Assembly (NCBI GenBank): GCA_036850595.1
Contig: CM072155.1
Span: 7,319,475-7,383,474, forward strand
Direction of reading: 5' to 3'
Source: Rhyacichthys aspro
Lineage: Eukaryota; Chordata; Actinopteri; Gobiiformes; Rhyacichthyidae
Length of the DNA: 64,000 bases
Positions 54,001 to 64,000 of the stretch are shown in pieces (positions within the stretch are counted from its first letter, which is position 1; each line of letters starts with the position of its first letter). The notes below the pieces were generated by a model. That model worked only from the letters and a program-made list of their open reading frames with translations. It did not search any database and was not told the origin of the DNA. Made by a program: the position numbers and the translations under genes.

Positions 54001-54465
54001 CTATTGTCTTCTCATGTTGCTTTTTGGTACCTGCAGGTATAAGCTGCTGGAGCTGCTGGGGTATGTGGCCATGGGAGCTGTTCCTGCTTTGGTCATCCTG
54101 TCCATGGTAAGCACAAACAACTTCTACTTTGACTTTTTCCTGTGATTGTGTAGTATTTAAGGATATGCTCCAGTTGTGTATTATATACAAATAGCTTCTT
54201 CCTCCAGGTGTTGGTTTTTGTCACACAACAATAACTAAACCGGTTTGTGTTTTGGTGATTCCAGGTGGAGCGTGCAGGTGTGTGCGAGCTGGCAGTGGGA
54301 GGGGTCTTGTACGTGGTAGGTGTGGTGTTTTTTAAGAGCGACGGTCTGGTTCCGTTCGCTCACGCCATCTGGCATCTGTTTGTGGCGGCCGGAGCGGGTG
54401 TCCACTACTACGCCATCTGGAAGTACCTGTACGTACCTGGACCGCTGCTGCAGACCTCCAGGTGA
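48070..54465 (+). CDS. mmd2: Monocyte to macrophage differentiation-associated 2 (PAQR10), complete
   Basis: Seven-span membrane protein of the PAQR family; mammalian PAQR10 is a Golgi protein linked to Ras signalling. Exons: 48070-48098, 51809-51890, 52426-52586, 53591-53665, 53743-53844, 54037-54106, 54265-54465; in frame, 239 residues. The N-terminus DFKKTKFGRFMN and the block KRYQPTEYEHAANCATH match MMD2 rather than MMD. Family-conserved polar residues are present: Ser77 and His81 in TSTLFHTAAW, Asp101 in CDRM, and His206/His210 in HAIWHLF. By comparison with adiponectin receptors, the three His may form a metal site. No signal peptide is seen. The 5' end lies in GC-rich sequence (47760-48080). 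Teleosts may have two mmd2 copies; which one this is cannot be told. Confidence 0.94.
48099..51808. other. mmd2: mmd2 intron 1 (3.7 kb)
   Basis: AT-rich intron with a short (AT)n tract at about 48462-48479 and a long TAGTA-type minisatellite (separate entry). No nested gene seen; open frames near 49189-49925 lack recognisable domains. Confidence 0.6.
50505..50980. repeat. Degenerate TAGTA/TATAG minisatellite with higher-order units
   Basis: Built of GTATA/GTGTA pentamers, interrupted by a recurring TAGGCCTATAG or TAGGCCTGTAG block near 50532, 50624, 50731, 50815 and 50876. The spacing of the block suggests expansion of a larger unit of roughly 60-110 bases. Confidence 0.8.
53015..53400. repeat. 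Imperfect tandem repeat of CAGAATTCTNACTTT type
   Basis: Units such as ATCAGAATTCTGACTTTAAT and TCAGAATTCTCACTTTT recur irregularly about every 20-60 bases within intron 3 of mmd2. The intron is otherwise featureless. Confidence 0.75.
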
Positions 54466-54996
54466 CAAAAGAACTGTGGATTTCAGAGAGATGTTGTGTC
54501 AAACATCTATAGCTGCTATTGATCACGAGGGGCCAAAAAACTAGGACCAATCATTGTGTAACACTTTAAAATGATCGATCTGCAAACTTCCTAGTATCGC
54601 TGATTAAGAAAACTAAGAGATAATGTCTTCTATGCACTGTCGCACTGTGTCCACTAGACAACTAGACAATCCAAGAGTCTTTTTACTACAGCAGTCCATA
54701 CTACAGCCAAGTGATGTGCCAAGTTTTACCACAAAGACATTCCTTTTTGTACTGGTGCTATTTCTTATCATAAAACATTGTCTACAGATTTAACTTAACT
54801 CCTGCCCAGTTTGCATATTATACAAACATAAAGTTGACCAACTTTTCGTAACAGAAAGTTCAGGGTGTTTTAGTGATTCCAGTATTCTCTACATCTTTTC
54901 TGGCCCTCAATGAACAATGAACATCACACATTTTTTTCAAACCATACACAGTGTTTTAATCAAAGACAACTTCCTAATGATTTTTATAAAGGTTGA

Positions 54997-55002
54997 AATA
55001 AA
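54997..55002 (+). terminator. mmd2: Candidate poly(A) signal of mmd2
   Basis: AATAAA about 530 bases past the mmd2 stop codon. Confidence 0.45.
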
Positions 55003-55530
55003 TTTCTTTAGGATAACAGTGAGCTTGTTAGGATCCCGATAAGAATCTATTACTGATTCTTAGCCGTCATCATTTTACTGTGTATTTACAATACCTGGTC
55101 TCAGTTTCTTTTAGATGACTTTTTAAAATAATCAAGCACACATGGCTGATTGCATTTTCTTATTTATGGACTAGGATTGGGCATTTCTTTATAAAGTCAC
55201 AAACTCATCTGTCATGAAAAAATGACTGAAGACTAAGATTACTAAAATCTTATGGTGATAATACATTCTGTACATGTACATTATAGACAAAAGTGTAATT
55301 AAATCTTTATTTTCATAGTTCAATGCCTCAAGCACTGTGTAGATCACACCTTCAGGTTTTTGTAATATCTTCAACAGTTTCTTTGTTAAACTGAAAAACA
55401 CTCAGGAAGTGATATCTTTTTTAATCAGAAAATCTATTTTGTAAAATGTAATTGTGAGAAATGATAATACAAATACTGTATAAAAAATTATGGATTTGTC
55501 TTTTGTGTTTGTCAAACACACTACATCACA

Positions 55531-55536
55531 TTTATT
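55531..55536 (-). terminator. ap5z1: Candidate poly(A) signal of ap5z1
   Basis: AATAAA on the minus strand, only 96 bases past the ap5z1 stop. With the mmd2 signal it leaves about 0.5 kb between the converging transcripts. Confidence 0.5.
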
Positions 55537-55631
55537 AACAGAACTAGATTCTACCAGATCACATTATGTTTCCTGATTGTACAAAAGTGCAGTATAGTGA
55601 GGTTCATGAACATGATTGTGAGCAGTGGACA

Positions 55632-58600
55632 TCACTGAGAGTGTGTAAGGCTCGTGAGCGTCCGCAGTCGCAGTGGCATGGCCACATTAGTGTCTCTGTG
55701 CCACTGTGGTTTTGTGACATAAGGAGGTGGAGTCAGCACACTTTGAGCCACACCAGGGGTTTTCAACAGTGACCACAACTCTTCTCCTCTTGTTACTATG
55801 GCAACTAGATCTTCTTCATCAGCACACCAGGCGACAGACCCACCTCGGGTGAGGTTTCGGAGTTTAGAGAGAAACAGAGACACCCTAAAACAGACAGAAA
55901 ACACTTTTACATTACATGTTTACACATAAAGAGTTTCATTTAAATGAAATTTCATTTAGGTGATCATCACCTTGGGATAAGGTCATGTGACCTAGATGCC
56001 AGTTTAGCAAGAGCGCTCATCAAAGAAGTGACAACCCTTGGGTTAGGACAAGTGCCCCCTGGGGGTGGGGCAGAGGAAGTAATCTCAAACAGCACAGCTT
56101 CCAACACCTCAAAACACGACATGATGAGTCTCACTGAACAGCGAGAGTCACAGGAAACAGAAAGGTATTCACCAAGTACCCACACCTGAAAAACAAAATG
56201 TTATTACAGTGTTGGATTTAACAATAAATATTATATCAGGGTCACATCTAAAGAAACCGAAATTAAATATGTGCCTTATATAAACATTAACAAACATATA
56301 TGCTGTATTGGATCCAGAAAATCCCCAAATCTCTTACAACATGAGTGTAGAGTTCTTCCTTGTTGTAGACATTGGCTGTGGTTCCAGCAAAATCCAGCAG
56401 CTCGGGGGATTGGTCAACCACTAGAGAGGGGTGGAGCTTACAGAACTTCAGCAGGTGGCAGCTGAACACCCTGCAGAAACAGAAAGACGGGGATAGAGCG
56501 AGTCAGGACAGCAGGGTGAAGCGGAGTACATTAGACAACTACAGCACATGCTGTGTTTATGTTCACCTGTGAATTTCATTCATATAGTTAGGGACTTTAT
56601 GCAGGAGACTGCTTCTCTCCAGTTGCACCAGAATCAAGTGGGCTAAAAGCTTCTCATCAGCAACCTAAAGAACAGACACTTGTCATTATGCACTGCAAGG
56701 ACATTTTTCAGAAACAGAGACTATACTACATGAAAATATCCAACCTTAATCACTGTGTTGAAAAATATGTGTAACAGCACAGGAACAGTCTGTGCACACT
56801 GCACTACTCTCGGCCAATCAGCAGACTCAGCCAGCAATTCATGGAGCAAGCTCAGCCGGTCAATAGTATCTCCTATAAAGATGTAAAAGGAATCAATGAA
56901 CTGCTGTGATTAGTATTATGATTTGTTTTAACCAACACTTACCTGAGCCTGCTTCTCCTCTGAGGAGGAAAAGAAAAAAGCCTCGGAAAGAGGGGTTCCT
57001 AAATGCATCCAAAGCTTGAAGGCCTCTGGTGCTTGGCTCAGTTATGGGCAAAAGCACAGACCTGCAAGACACAGGAAAACTACAGAAGACTGATACGAAA
57101 ACAAAAAAAATTCCCTTTGTAGTATTTATTGGTATTTTGGTATTTCTTCAGGAAAGAAACATTTTAACAGTTCAGAGTAAGCATGTCTGCACCTTAGCTG
57201 TAAGACCAGTGTGGCCGAAAGGCAGGGCAGGTCAAGCAGAGTGTGCAGCAGCTCCACTGCAGTTCCAGCAGTTACCATAGTGGGCAGCAGATCCACAAAG
57301 TCATCCACCACGGCAGGACTGTCCCATGCCAAGAACTGTAAGAGGCACAATACAAGCCTTCATTAACGTGCAGTCTGTCAGGTAAAAAAATGCATAACCT
57401 TTCTGTTTGTCTTCACCTTCAGCAGGTTTGGGAAGGAGCGGGTGTACTGTGGAACTTTGAGCTGCAAGTTTTGGATGTTCTGACGAATGAAGCGTAGAAG
57501 TTCATGTGCCAGGAAGGGGTCATTAAAGAGTTCAGCAGGGAAGCGGCTAAACACCAGCTGCCACACACCCTCACAGTCCACTGCTGCCATCTCACCTAAA
57601 AATACACACATTGGTAAATACTGGTGGTCACGTCAAGTCTGTATGGAATCTGGGGTATAATTGCATCATATACTACTGAATACACACACCATGGTTGAAG
57701 TAGAACTGTGCAATAGGCAACAGTACTCTGGCAAAAGACAGGTCTGAGCTGAGGCGCCCATAGAGCGCCTTTATGCACGGGAATACTCGGTAAACCAACG
57801 AGGAGTCCTCTATACACAGGGTGTCCAGGATACACACCGCTTCCACAAGGCACTGAACAGGACAGATCCAGTGAATAATGTGCCACATTTTGTGATTTTT
57901 TCTTTATCACAGATATATATTTATATATTATGCAGCTTTCTAAATACCACTGTAGGTTGACTTACCGCTTTTTGCAAGTCTGCATCGGCTCTTTTTTGTG
58001 CCTCTAAAAACAGTATTTACACTCAAATTAATGTATATTAAAACATTGTTTGCTATACTTAAATTTGTAATAGTTCTCAATCAACTACAGTATGTTGCAC
58101 TATTTTGTGATATACATCATTAATAACAACATAAATACTTTTTCTTTTTAAGTTTTTATATAAAACCTATTATGTTTGACTATGACACACTCACTGCGAT
58201 CGCTCTGTTCGATGAGGCGTTGGCAGTACTGGAAAGATTTCTCTCTCAGACGTTCCTTCGGAGGTAGGAGTCGACTGGAGGACGAGGTCGCTGAAACCAT
58301 GGAGACAACAGATCCGTCCACCTCTGAGCGGTCATCTGCAACACAAAGTGAAAAAACTGTACTCCAACAATATAATAAATAATCACAACACTGGCATTTA
58401 CAGCAAAAATCAACCTGGGAACTGTATGTGATCATATGTGATTAACTGATTTTCTTTTGTAGAGTTATGCTGCAGAGAAGAGACACATTGCATAATGAGT
58501 GATTATTGGCCAATTATGTTTAGGCAAAAAAAAAAAAAAAAGAATTTGAAGATGTTCCAGCTCATGCATATACTGTCTGTTAGTTATACACCACTGTCAA

Positions 58601-60638
58601 TCATTCAAATTAACAAAATGTTTGAAATTTAAGCTCAGTAGTCAGTCACACACCACAGTGAAAGTAGAGTGAAAGAAAAGTCAAAGATTGAGAATTCTTG
58701 GCGGAATATGGGTTATATTAAGTTGTGAGTTAAGGTCATGTTAAAGTGCATTGACATTGTGCTGCCCAGAAGTTGACAGAATACACTGGAGTTTAGTTTA
58801 TAGGAGGCTCTTGGACAGACATGCATGCAGAGCTGATACACACACTCATGAATCTTACCATTCAAGAGGGAGTGTGAGTGGGAGAGGGAGAGGCTGTACT
58901 GTAGCCTGGTTGCTGGAGATGTTGAAAACACAGAGCATGTAATATCTGTAGCACAAATATAGTGCTGGATACTTACTAATCTTAATTATGAAGAAACTAA
59001 AGTCACACTTTTGCTATGTCGCTATAATCTGAATAAAAGACCTTCCTCAGCACAACAAGGTTAACTGATGTGTTTATCAGTCAAGAGGTCATACCAGTGT
59101 CTGAAGTGGTGTTGCAATTGTAGCAAGTGAGGAGCCAATTGCGCAACATGGAAAAAGAGTAAACATTCATCCATTGGTCATCAGTGAAACCCTGGCCCAC
59201 ACACAACACAGTAAAAAAATCTCCCGATACTGTCCCGTCCAACTCTGCTATGGGCCCTGGCTGGAAGAACATGAGCACATATTACAAACATTAAAGTGTT
59301 TTTTTTTTACATTTTTTGTAAGCTATAGGCAAGTAACATGTTACCAAAATGCCCACCTGTCTGGATCGAGACCCTGAGAAGAATCCGCCAGGGGAAACTC
59401 CCTGAGTGATGCTAGCATAACGCAGCCAATCTACAAGCTTTTTGCTCAGAATTGTGACATGCTCTGTTAAAAAGATCACAACAATGAAGATATTATTATT
59501 TGTTTTGAAAATACATATACAGGTTAATTGTATATTGTATTCTGTGTGCTACCTTCTGATATGCATTCAGGGTTGAGTGTCAGAATAGTATTGAGAACCG
59601 GCAAAGTGTGAGTTTGTGAGTGAGGTGGCCCTTCTAACTGGCGGCTCTCCAGGCCCCGCACAAGTTGAGCACAGAGAGGTGTCAGAGCAGTCGTGGAGCT
59701 GGCCTGTCAGGGTCAGAAGGTGTTAAATAAACGTTTACATTTTAGGGTATTGTAAGAAAAAACAATTAGGGTAAAATATGAGTCAGAGTGCACCTGTGAG
59801 AGCAGAAGACCAATGGCATGGCTGTTGAAATGACTCAAGTTATTGACGTTGTAGTTCACTTCTTGATCAGACAGGGGCAATGTTTCTTTAAGCACAGCTG
59901 AGCTCAAGATCTGAAGCTGCTCTGAAGGTGACGAGATGAGTGAAAAAATCCTCTTGTGAAGCTCTAGAGGCAATCTTTTGATGCAAATAGACAAAACATA
60001 AACTGTTGGCAAAATGATTACAAATTATATATTTTAATTTTTGTTTAGAAGTCTTTTTGTGATTAACTATTGGTGTGTGGGACACTAATCAGTACCATCA
60101 GGTGACTAGATTAAGGACTCTGACTACATTTACAGGAGAGATAAGAAGAGTAAGGGGCAGTGACAGAAATTAGAAGAGTATTTATGGGAGTGAAACACAT
60201 GCTTGCTTCTTACATCCTGGTGAATTTATTGGCAGAGAGAATAAGGTGCAGCCTTTGCAAAGAGTCCACAGCCTCGTGTCCAAGGTCCTTCCCCTGGAGC
60301 AGTTTATTCAATCTGATGTAAAAATTCTGCAGCTCAGACTCATCAATATCTCTGGAAATCAGACACAATTAGAGATGGCATTTTTTTTTATTTAAGGAAG
60401 ACATAAGCCATAGCTGTTGCCAATATTGTCATGTTAATAATAGTGTTTAATTAGCCTCAGTCAAACATTAAATATGACGAAAAATGTAAAGGGCTACCCA
60501 GCATTGCTACCTAGCATCATGGCTAAGGAAGTCAGGGCAAACATGCTGAAAGTAAAGGCTAAAATTTTTCAAAGTACCGATAATATTATTTTCTTACCTC
60601 GCTTGTTTAATTAAACTCTCAGAGCCGTGAGAGTACAT
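55632..60638 (-). CDS. ap5z1: AP-5 complex subunit zeta-1, complete
   Basis: Large solenoid subunit of adaptor complex AP-5, which acts with SPG11 and SPG15 on late endosomes and lysosomes. Exons: 60638-60598, 60351-60214, 59974-59794, 59703-59553, 59463-59357, 59260-59095, 58335-58195, 58003-57966, 57852-57690, 57595-57417, 57335-57193, 57061-56943, 56872-56745, 56664-56567, 56470-56338, 56185-55971, 55884-55632; in frame, 797 residues (human 807). Matches to human AP5Z1 along the whole length include LVDWLRYASITQG, RLLPPKERLREKSFQYCQR, LASRSHDLIPR and, near the end, GVAQSVLTP. The sequence is helical and Leu-rich without a catalytic motif, as in the family. The start MYSHGSESLIKQAR fits the human N-terminus. 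The 38-base exon 8 was placed by phase and by ADLQKA|CLVEA. Confidence 0.96.
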
Positions 60639-60844
60639 CTTGAAACGGATTCATTTGTTTCTCTACTCTTTGCAGACAAACGTAAACAGTGCGCTCGCAA
60701 AACGAGCCCTGATTCACATGATTGTGACTTATGTTCCGCCTGCTGTTTGAGGAAGTTACAGAATAAAAATAAAACAAATTAATACAAATAAAATAAAATA
60801 AAATAAAGCAAACAAAATACAATAACTAATACAAACTTACGTAT

Positions 60845-60887
<43 letters not shown>

Positions 60888-61590
60888 TGTATTTATATTT
60901 TTATACTGCGTTGGGGTTTTATTCTGTTACACATATAATTAGGTTATATGGCCTACTGACCACATACAAACATATAAATCTATAACCCCATGTTATAATG
61001 GGGAAAAAAATACATTAAAAATACACATTAATTTGTTTGCTTTCTCTGCTTTTTTTTTTTTTTTTACCTTTAACATGTATGGTTGTTTGCTACTGTGCCC
61101 TAGCCCCTTTTATTTATTTTGCATGAAGATAATTTAGTTACGTATATAGTATTTATTTTTTTTACCCTTATACTCCTTAATGTATTGTATTTTCATATTT
61201 CTCTGCATCTGAAAACTGCATTTTCTGCCTAAAACAACCACTTCTGTTACAAAGTGATGTAATGAAGTAACACAATCAGCTCCTACTGAAGATGCATCGT
61301 CATTCTGTTGGCTTTAATCAATGCAACAGGAGACAGAGAGAGAGAGAGAAAAGCTTTAGTGCCCAGTTGTGTCATGCTGTGTGACTTCAGAAACACAACA
61401 GAGAAAGGGCTGCTGGGTGCTCGTCCTCACCTCAGTGCACGCAGCTTATTTCCATCTAACTTCACACCGCCCGCCTCCGCATGCTCTCACAGACATATAC
61501 TCTCACATGGCTGGCACTGCACTTCAGTTTCTACCTTGGGTGCACAAATGGAGACGACCTGAGTGCGCTGGTTGAGTTTAGGGTGAAACG
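60639..61590. other. Flank 5' of ap5z1 with simple repeats
   Basis: Holds an AAAAT-type tract (60763-60812), a (TTTA)n tract and poly-T runs near 61051-61068. No coding exon is seen. Confidence 0.6.
60843..60887. repeat. (TTTA)n microsatellite
   Basis: About eleven uninterrupted ATTT units. Confidence 0.95.
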
Positions 61591-61593
61591 GAC

Positions 61594-61693
61594 GGACGTC
61601 GTGATTTGTCAGGCTTGAATACGACATTTAGAGACACGTTACGACGTTTTCAGGCCACGTTAAAAGAACTACTCCTGGGCGCCGCATTTCAGG
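61594..61693 (+). other. Candidate non-coding first exon of an unidentified plus-strand gene
   Basis: A CpG-containing stretch ends CGCATTTCAG and is followed directly by a strong donor GTAAGT at 61694. It has no open frame with an ATG in good context. Its place, upstream of and divergent from ap5z1, fits a 5' UTR exon of a gene continuing past 64000. The left edge is a guess. Confidence 0.25.
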
Positions 61694-61699
61694 TAAGTG

Positions 61700-64000
61700 C
61701 CCAATATTTCAGGTTTAATATTTATTAGTCATGCCACAACACACAAAATACCGTACACTGCCCTGTATCGCCTGAGAAATGACAGGTTATAACTATAATC
61801 TATAATTAGATGAAGAAAAAAACAGTTATAGTTATAGTAGGCTAACTAAATTTTAAACTATAGCCTACTTACTACAGCATATGGGTGATAGCATTTTAGC
61901 TAGCAGCAAATAATTTTGTCACGTTTCAGTTGATTTGTTCACTTATTTGTTAAACACTGTGAACTTAAATTACCTCTTTGCTGGATATGTTCTTGTTGCA
62001 TTTTCAGTAAAGGTTAAAAATTTGCAAATGCAAAGTTTTTTGAGTATACATATTTGAACAAGAAAAAACAAAAAAAAGTATTAAAAGCATGCTTATCACT
62101 GTTTTGCAGTCACCCAAACTACTTGTACATGCAGAGAGTTAGACATAGGCTGCTTTGAATATATTGGCTATGCATTTATTTGTTTTTGTTTTTTTAATGT
62201 AATAGTTCTTCTGCAGGACACTTTTGCACTTGTGAACCTATGTTACTAAAGTGCTTTGGGATTCCAGCGACATTGTATTAATTTGGCATCGCAACAGCTT
62301 TCTGTCATGAAGAGGCCATTATCTGTTGGTACCAAAATGTTTGGGATTCCAATAGCAGGTGCAGGAGACAGTGTTTCCCAGTGAAAGAGAAAATAACACA
62401 CAAGCAGTGTATTCACCTTTTACTTTTTAATGTCTGTGTGTTGTGGTTACACACTCTTGCAGTTCAGTGCAGCATTTATGCTCCTGCAAACCATCTTTTA
62501 GTTTAGTACAACTTTATCATAAATATGAACAGACCACAACCTTATTACCTCCCTTGTACATCTCTAACCTCTACATCTTTCCTTATCTGCACTTACTAAT
62601 CCAAGGTATCAATTTCCTATAGTCTTCAGTCTTCTTTTCTTTTTGACAATGCAGTCTTTATGACGCTCTGTACACCTAAACCAATCATATGTACCCATCA
62701 GCCACCTGCCCGGCCAATCGCAGTGAACCTTGACGCAGCTCCTATAGGATCACTGATCTCTGTGGATTGCTCTGAACACATTGGGATTTGTGTGAGTCGA
62801 TGGAAAGAAAGCTCTTTGTTGTCTAAAAGTATCAGTTGTTTGTTTCAGAAAAACATGGTAAGTAGAGGTCTCGGCCTTTGGTGAGTCAGGAGTGTGGTGA
62901 AACCTTACTAGAAAAGATGGGGGAAACAAAAGAGGGTTGGGGGCTGTTCAGTGGTGCAGTGGTTTGTGACAGTCAAATCAAACTGCATGCTATACATTGA
63001 AAAACATGCCTACAAGAAAGGCATGTAGATGAAGAGTATAGGTTAAGATCTACTTAAGTTTAGTGTTTACCTGCTTTAAATTAGTTGGTGCAATAAAAGT
63101 CAAGGAAACCGAAACAGAACATATGAAACGATCTGCACCAGGATGAATGCACAATACTTTGCAACTTTGCCACCATTGCAATTTCAATATGTGAAATATC
63201 CGCATTCGACGTGTAATATAAAAACCTTGCCTGTGCCCAAGGGAAATTCTAATATTGCAAATCGCAAAAAAATTGCATTACCATCAAAGCCATATATATG
63301 CTTAAGGCTGCTGAAATCAAGTGACATTTGCCTTTTTCACTTGCAGTTGATGAGAGCACTGACATTGTATTCTAATTGTACTTCTTTGCATTAACGCAAA
63401 GGCAAAAAATTGGAGTTGTCATTATATATAGGTCATTATGCTAATATTTGACTGGTCCGGGCCACCTGAGATCAAATCGGGCTGTATGTGGCCACTTAAC
63501 TGAAATGAGTTTGACAACAAAGTTTAATCTCAATATCCAGATATCCCTGTCTTGATGAAGGTCTATACTTCTATTGAAGGGTTACCTGGTGGAGCATTTA
63601 GTCCTCAATGAGAAAAACAATAAAAACAATGCTGCCTCTGTAGATAGTAACACCTGGAGCAGTACCTAAATGATGGCCAGTTGAGTCAGACTGTTACTTT
63701 GTGACTAGACTCTCAAAAGTAAGCAAATGACCAACGCAATATCACTTCTCCTCTTTCTGAGCTGACATTTCTAGTTGTAAAGGGTCCATGCTATGATAAA
63801 TAATCATTAAACCTCTGAGCTAAGTTCGTTTTACAACTTGTACGATAGCTTCCATAAAACAATAAAGATCTTAAACTGTTCTTACTTTTTGACAATAGTT
63901 TACCACATACAGTATGCAGAAACCTCTTTGGCTGTGATCATTGATTCACGGCTGACTTGTCATGACAGGAAATATAAAGGTGTTGCTTGCTACATTTATT
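61700..64000. other. Right-hand flank, no coding exon established
   Basis: AT-rich sequence. A hAT-like end is seen at about 63440-63519. Open frames at 62660-62884 and 63143-63394 show no recognisable domain. It may be the first intron of a gene starting near 61.6 kb. Confidence 0.4.
63440..63519. mobile_element. Fragment of a hAT-type element end
   Basis: On the minus strand it reads GTTGTCAAACTCATTTCAGT and then GTGGCCACATACAGCC. This pattern recurs at the ends of fish hAT elements and shares TGTCAAACTC with the element at 7129. No partner end or target duplication was found. Confidence 0.4.

Overview
The window is vertebrate genomic DNA, almost certainly from a ray-finned (teleost) fish. 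It holds multi-exon genes with GT-AG introns and metazoan families only. Introns are mostly short (80-1000 bases). The dispersed repeats are of teleost type: a non-autonomous hAT element, a tRNA-derived SINE, a LINE 3' end and AT-rich minisatellites. I saw no prokaryotic, viral or CRISPR content.

Layout, left to right. (1) 1-10161, minus: rnf216, an RBR-type E3 ubiquitin ligase; its 3' end lies beyond base 1. (2) 12762-23778, minus: smurf1, a C2-WW-WW-HECT E3 ligase, complete at 731 residues, with a 5.3 kb first intron. (3) 26240-39469, plus: myh16, a sarcomeric class-II myosin heavy chain, 43 coding exons and an unbroken 1943-residue frame. (4) 41787-45319, minus: wipi2, a PI3P-binding WD-repeat autophagy protein, 424 residues. 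(5) 48070-54465, plus: mmd2 (PAQR10), a seven-span membrane protein, 239 residues. (6) 55632-60638, minus: ap5z1, the zeta subunit of adaptor complex AP-5, 797 residues. (7) 60639-64000: flank, perhaps with the non-coding first exon of another plus-strand gene. I followed splice phases by hand through every coding exon; all six models stay in frame. Gene symbols rest on recalled human orthologues, since no search could be run.

Arrangement: smurf1 and myh16 are head to head, myh16 and wipi2 tail to tail, wipi2 and mmd2 head to head, and mmd2 and ap5z1 tail to tail. The genes do not form one pathway. Shared themes are ubiquitin ligation (rnf216, smurf1) and endolysosomal or autophagic membranes (wipi2, ap5z1). 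The human orthologues lie in two blocks of chromosome 7: 7p22.1 (RNF216, WIPI2, MMD2, AP5Z1) and 7q22.1 (SMURF1, MYH16). Here the 7q22.1 pair sits inside the 7p22.1 set.

Points worth a second look: two in-frame GC-AG introns in myh16; an intact myh16, which is a pseudogene in humans; a hAT element whose interior is a 21-bp tandem array; a long disordered exon in rnf216; and several candidate promoter elements. I found no convincing undescribed biological system.
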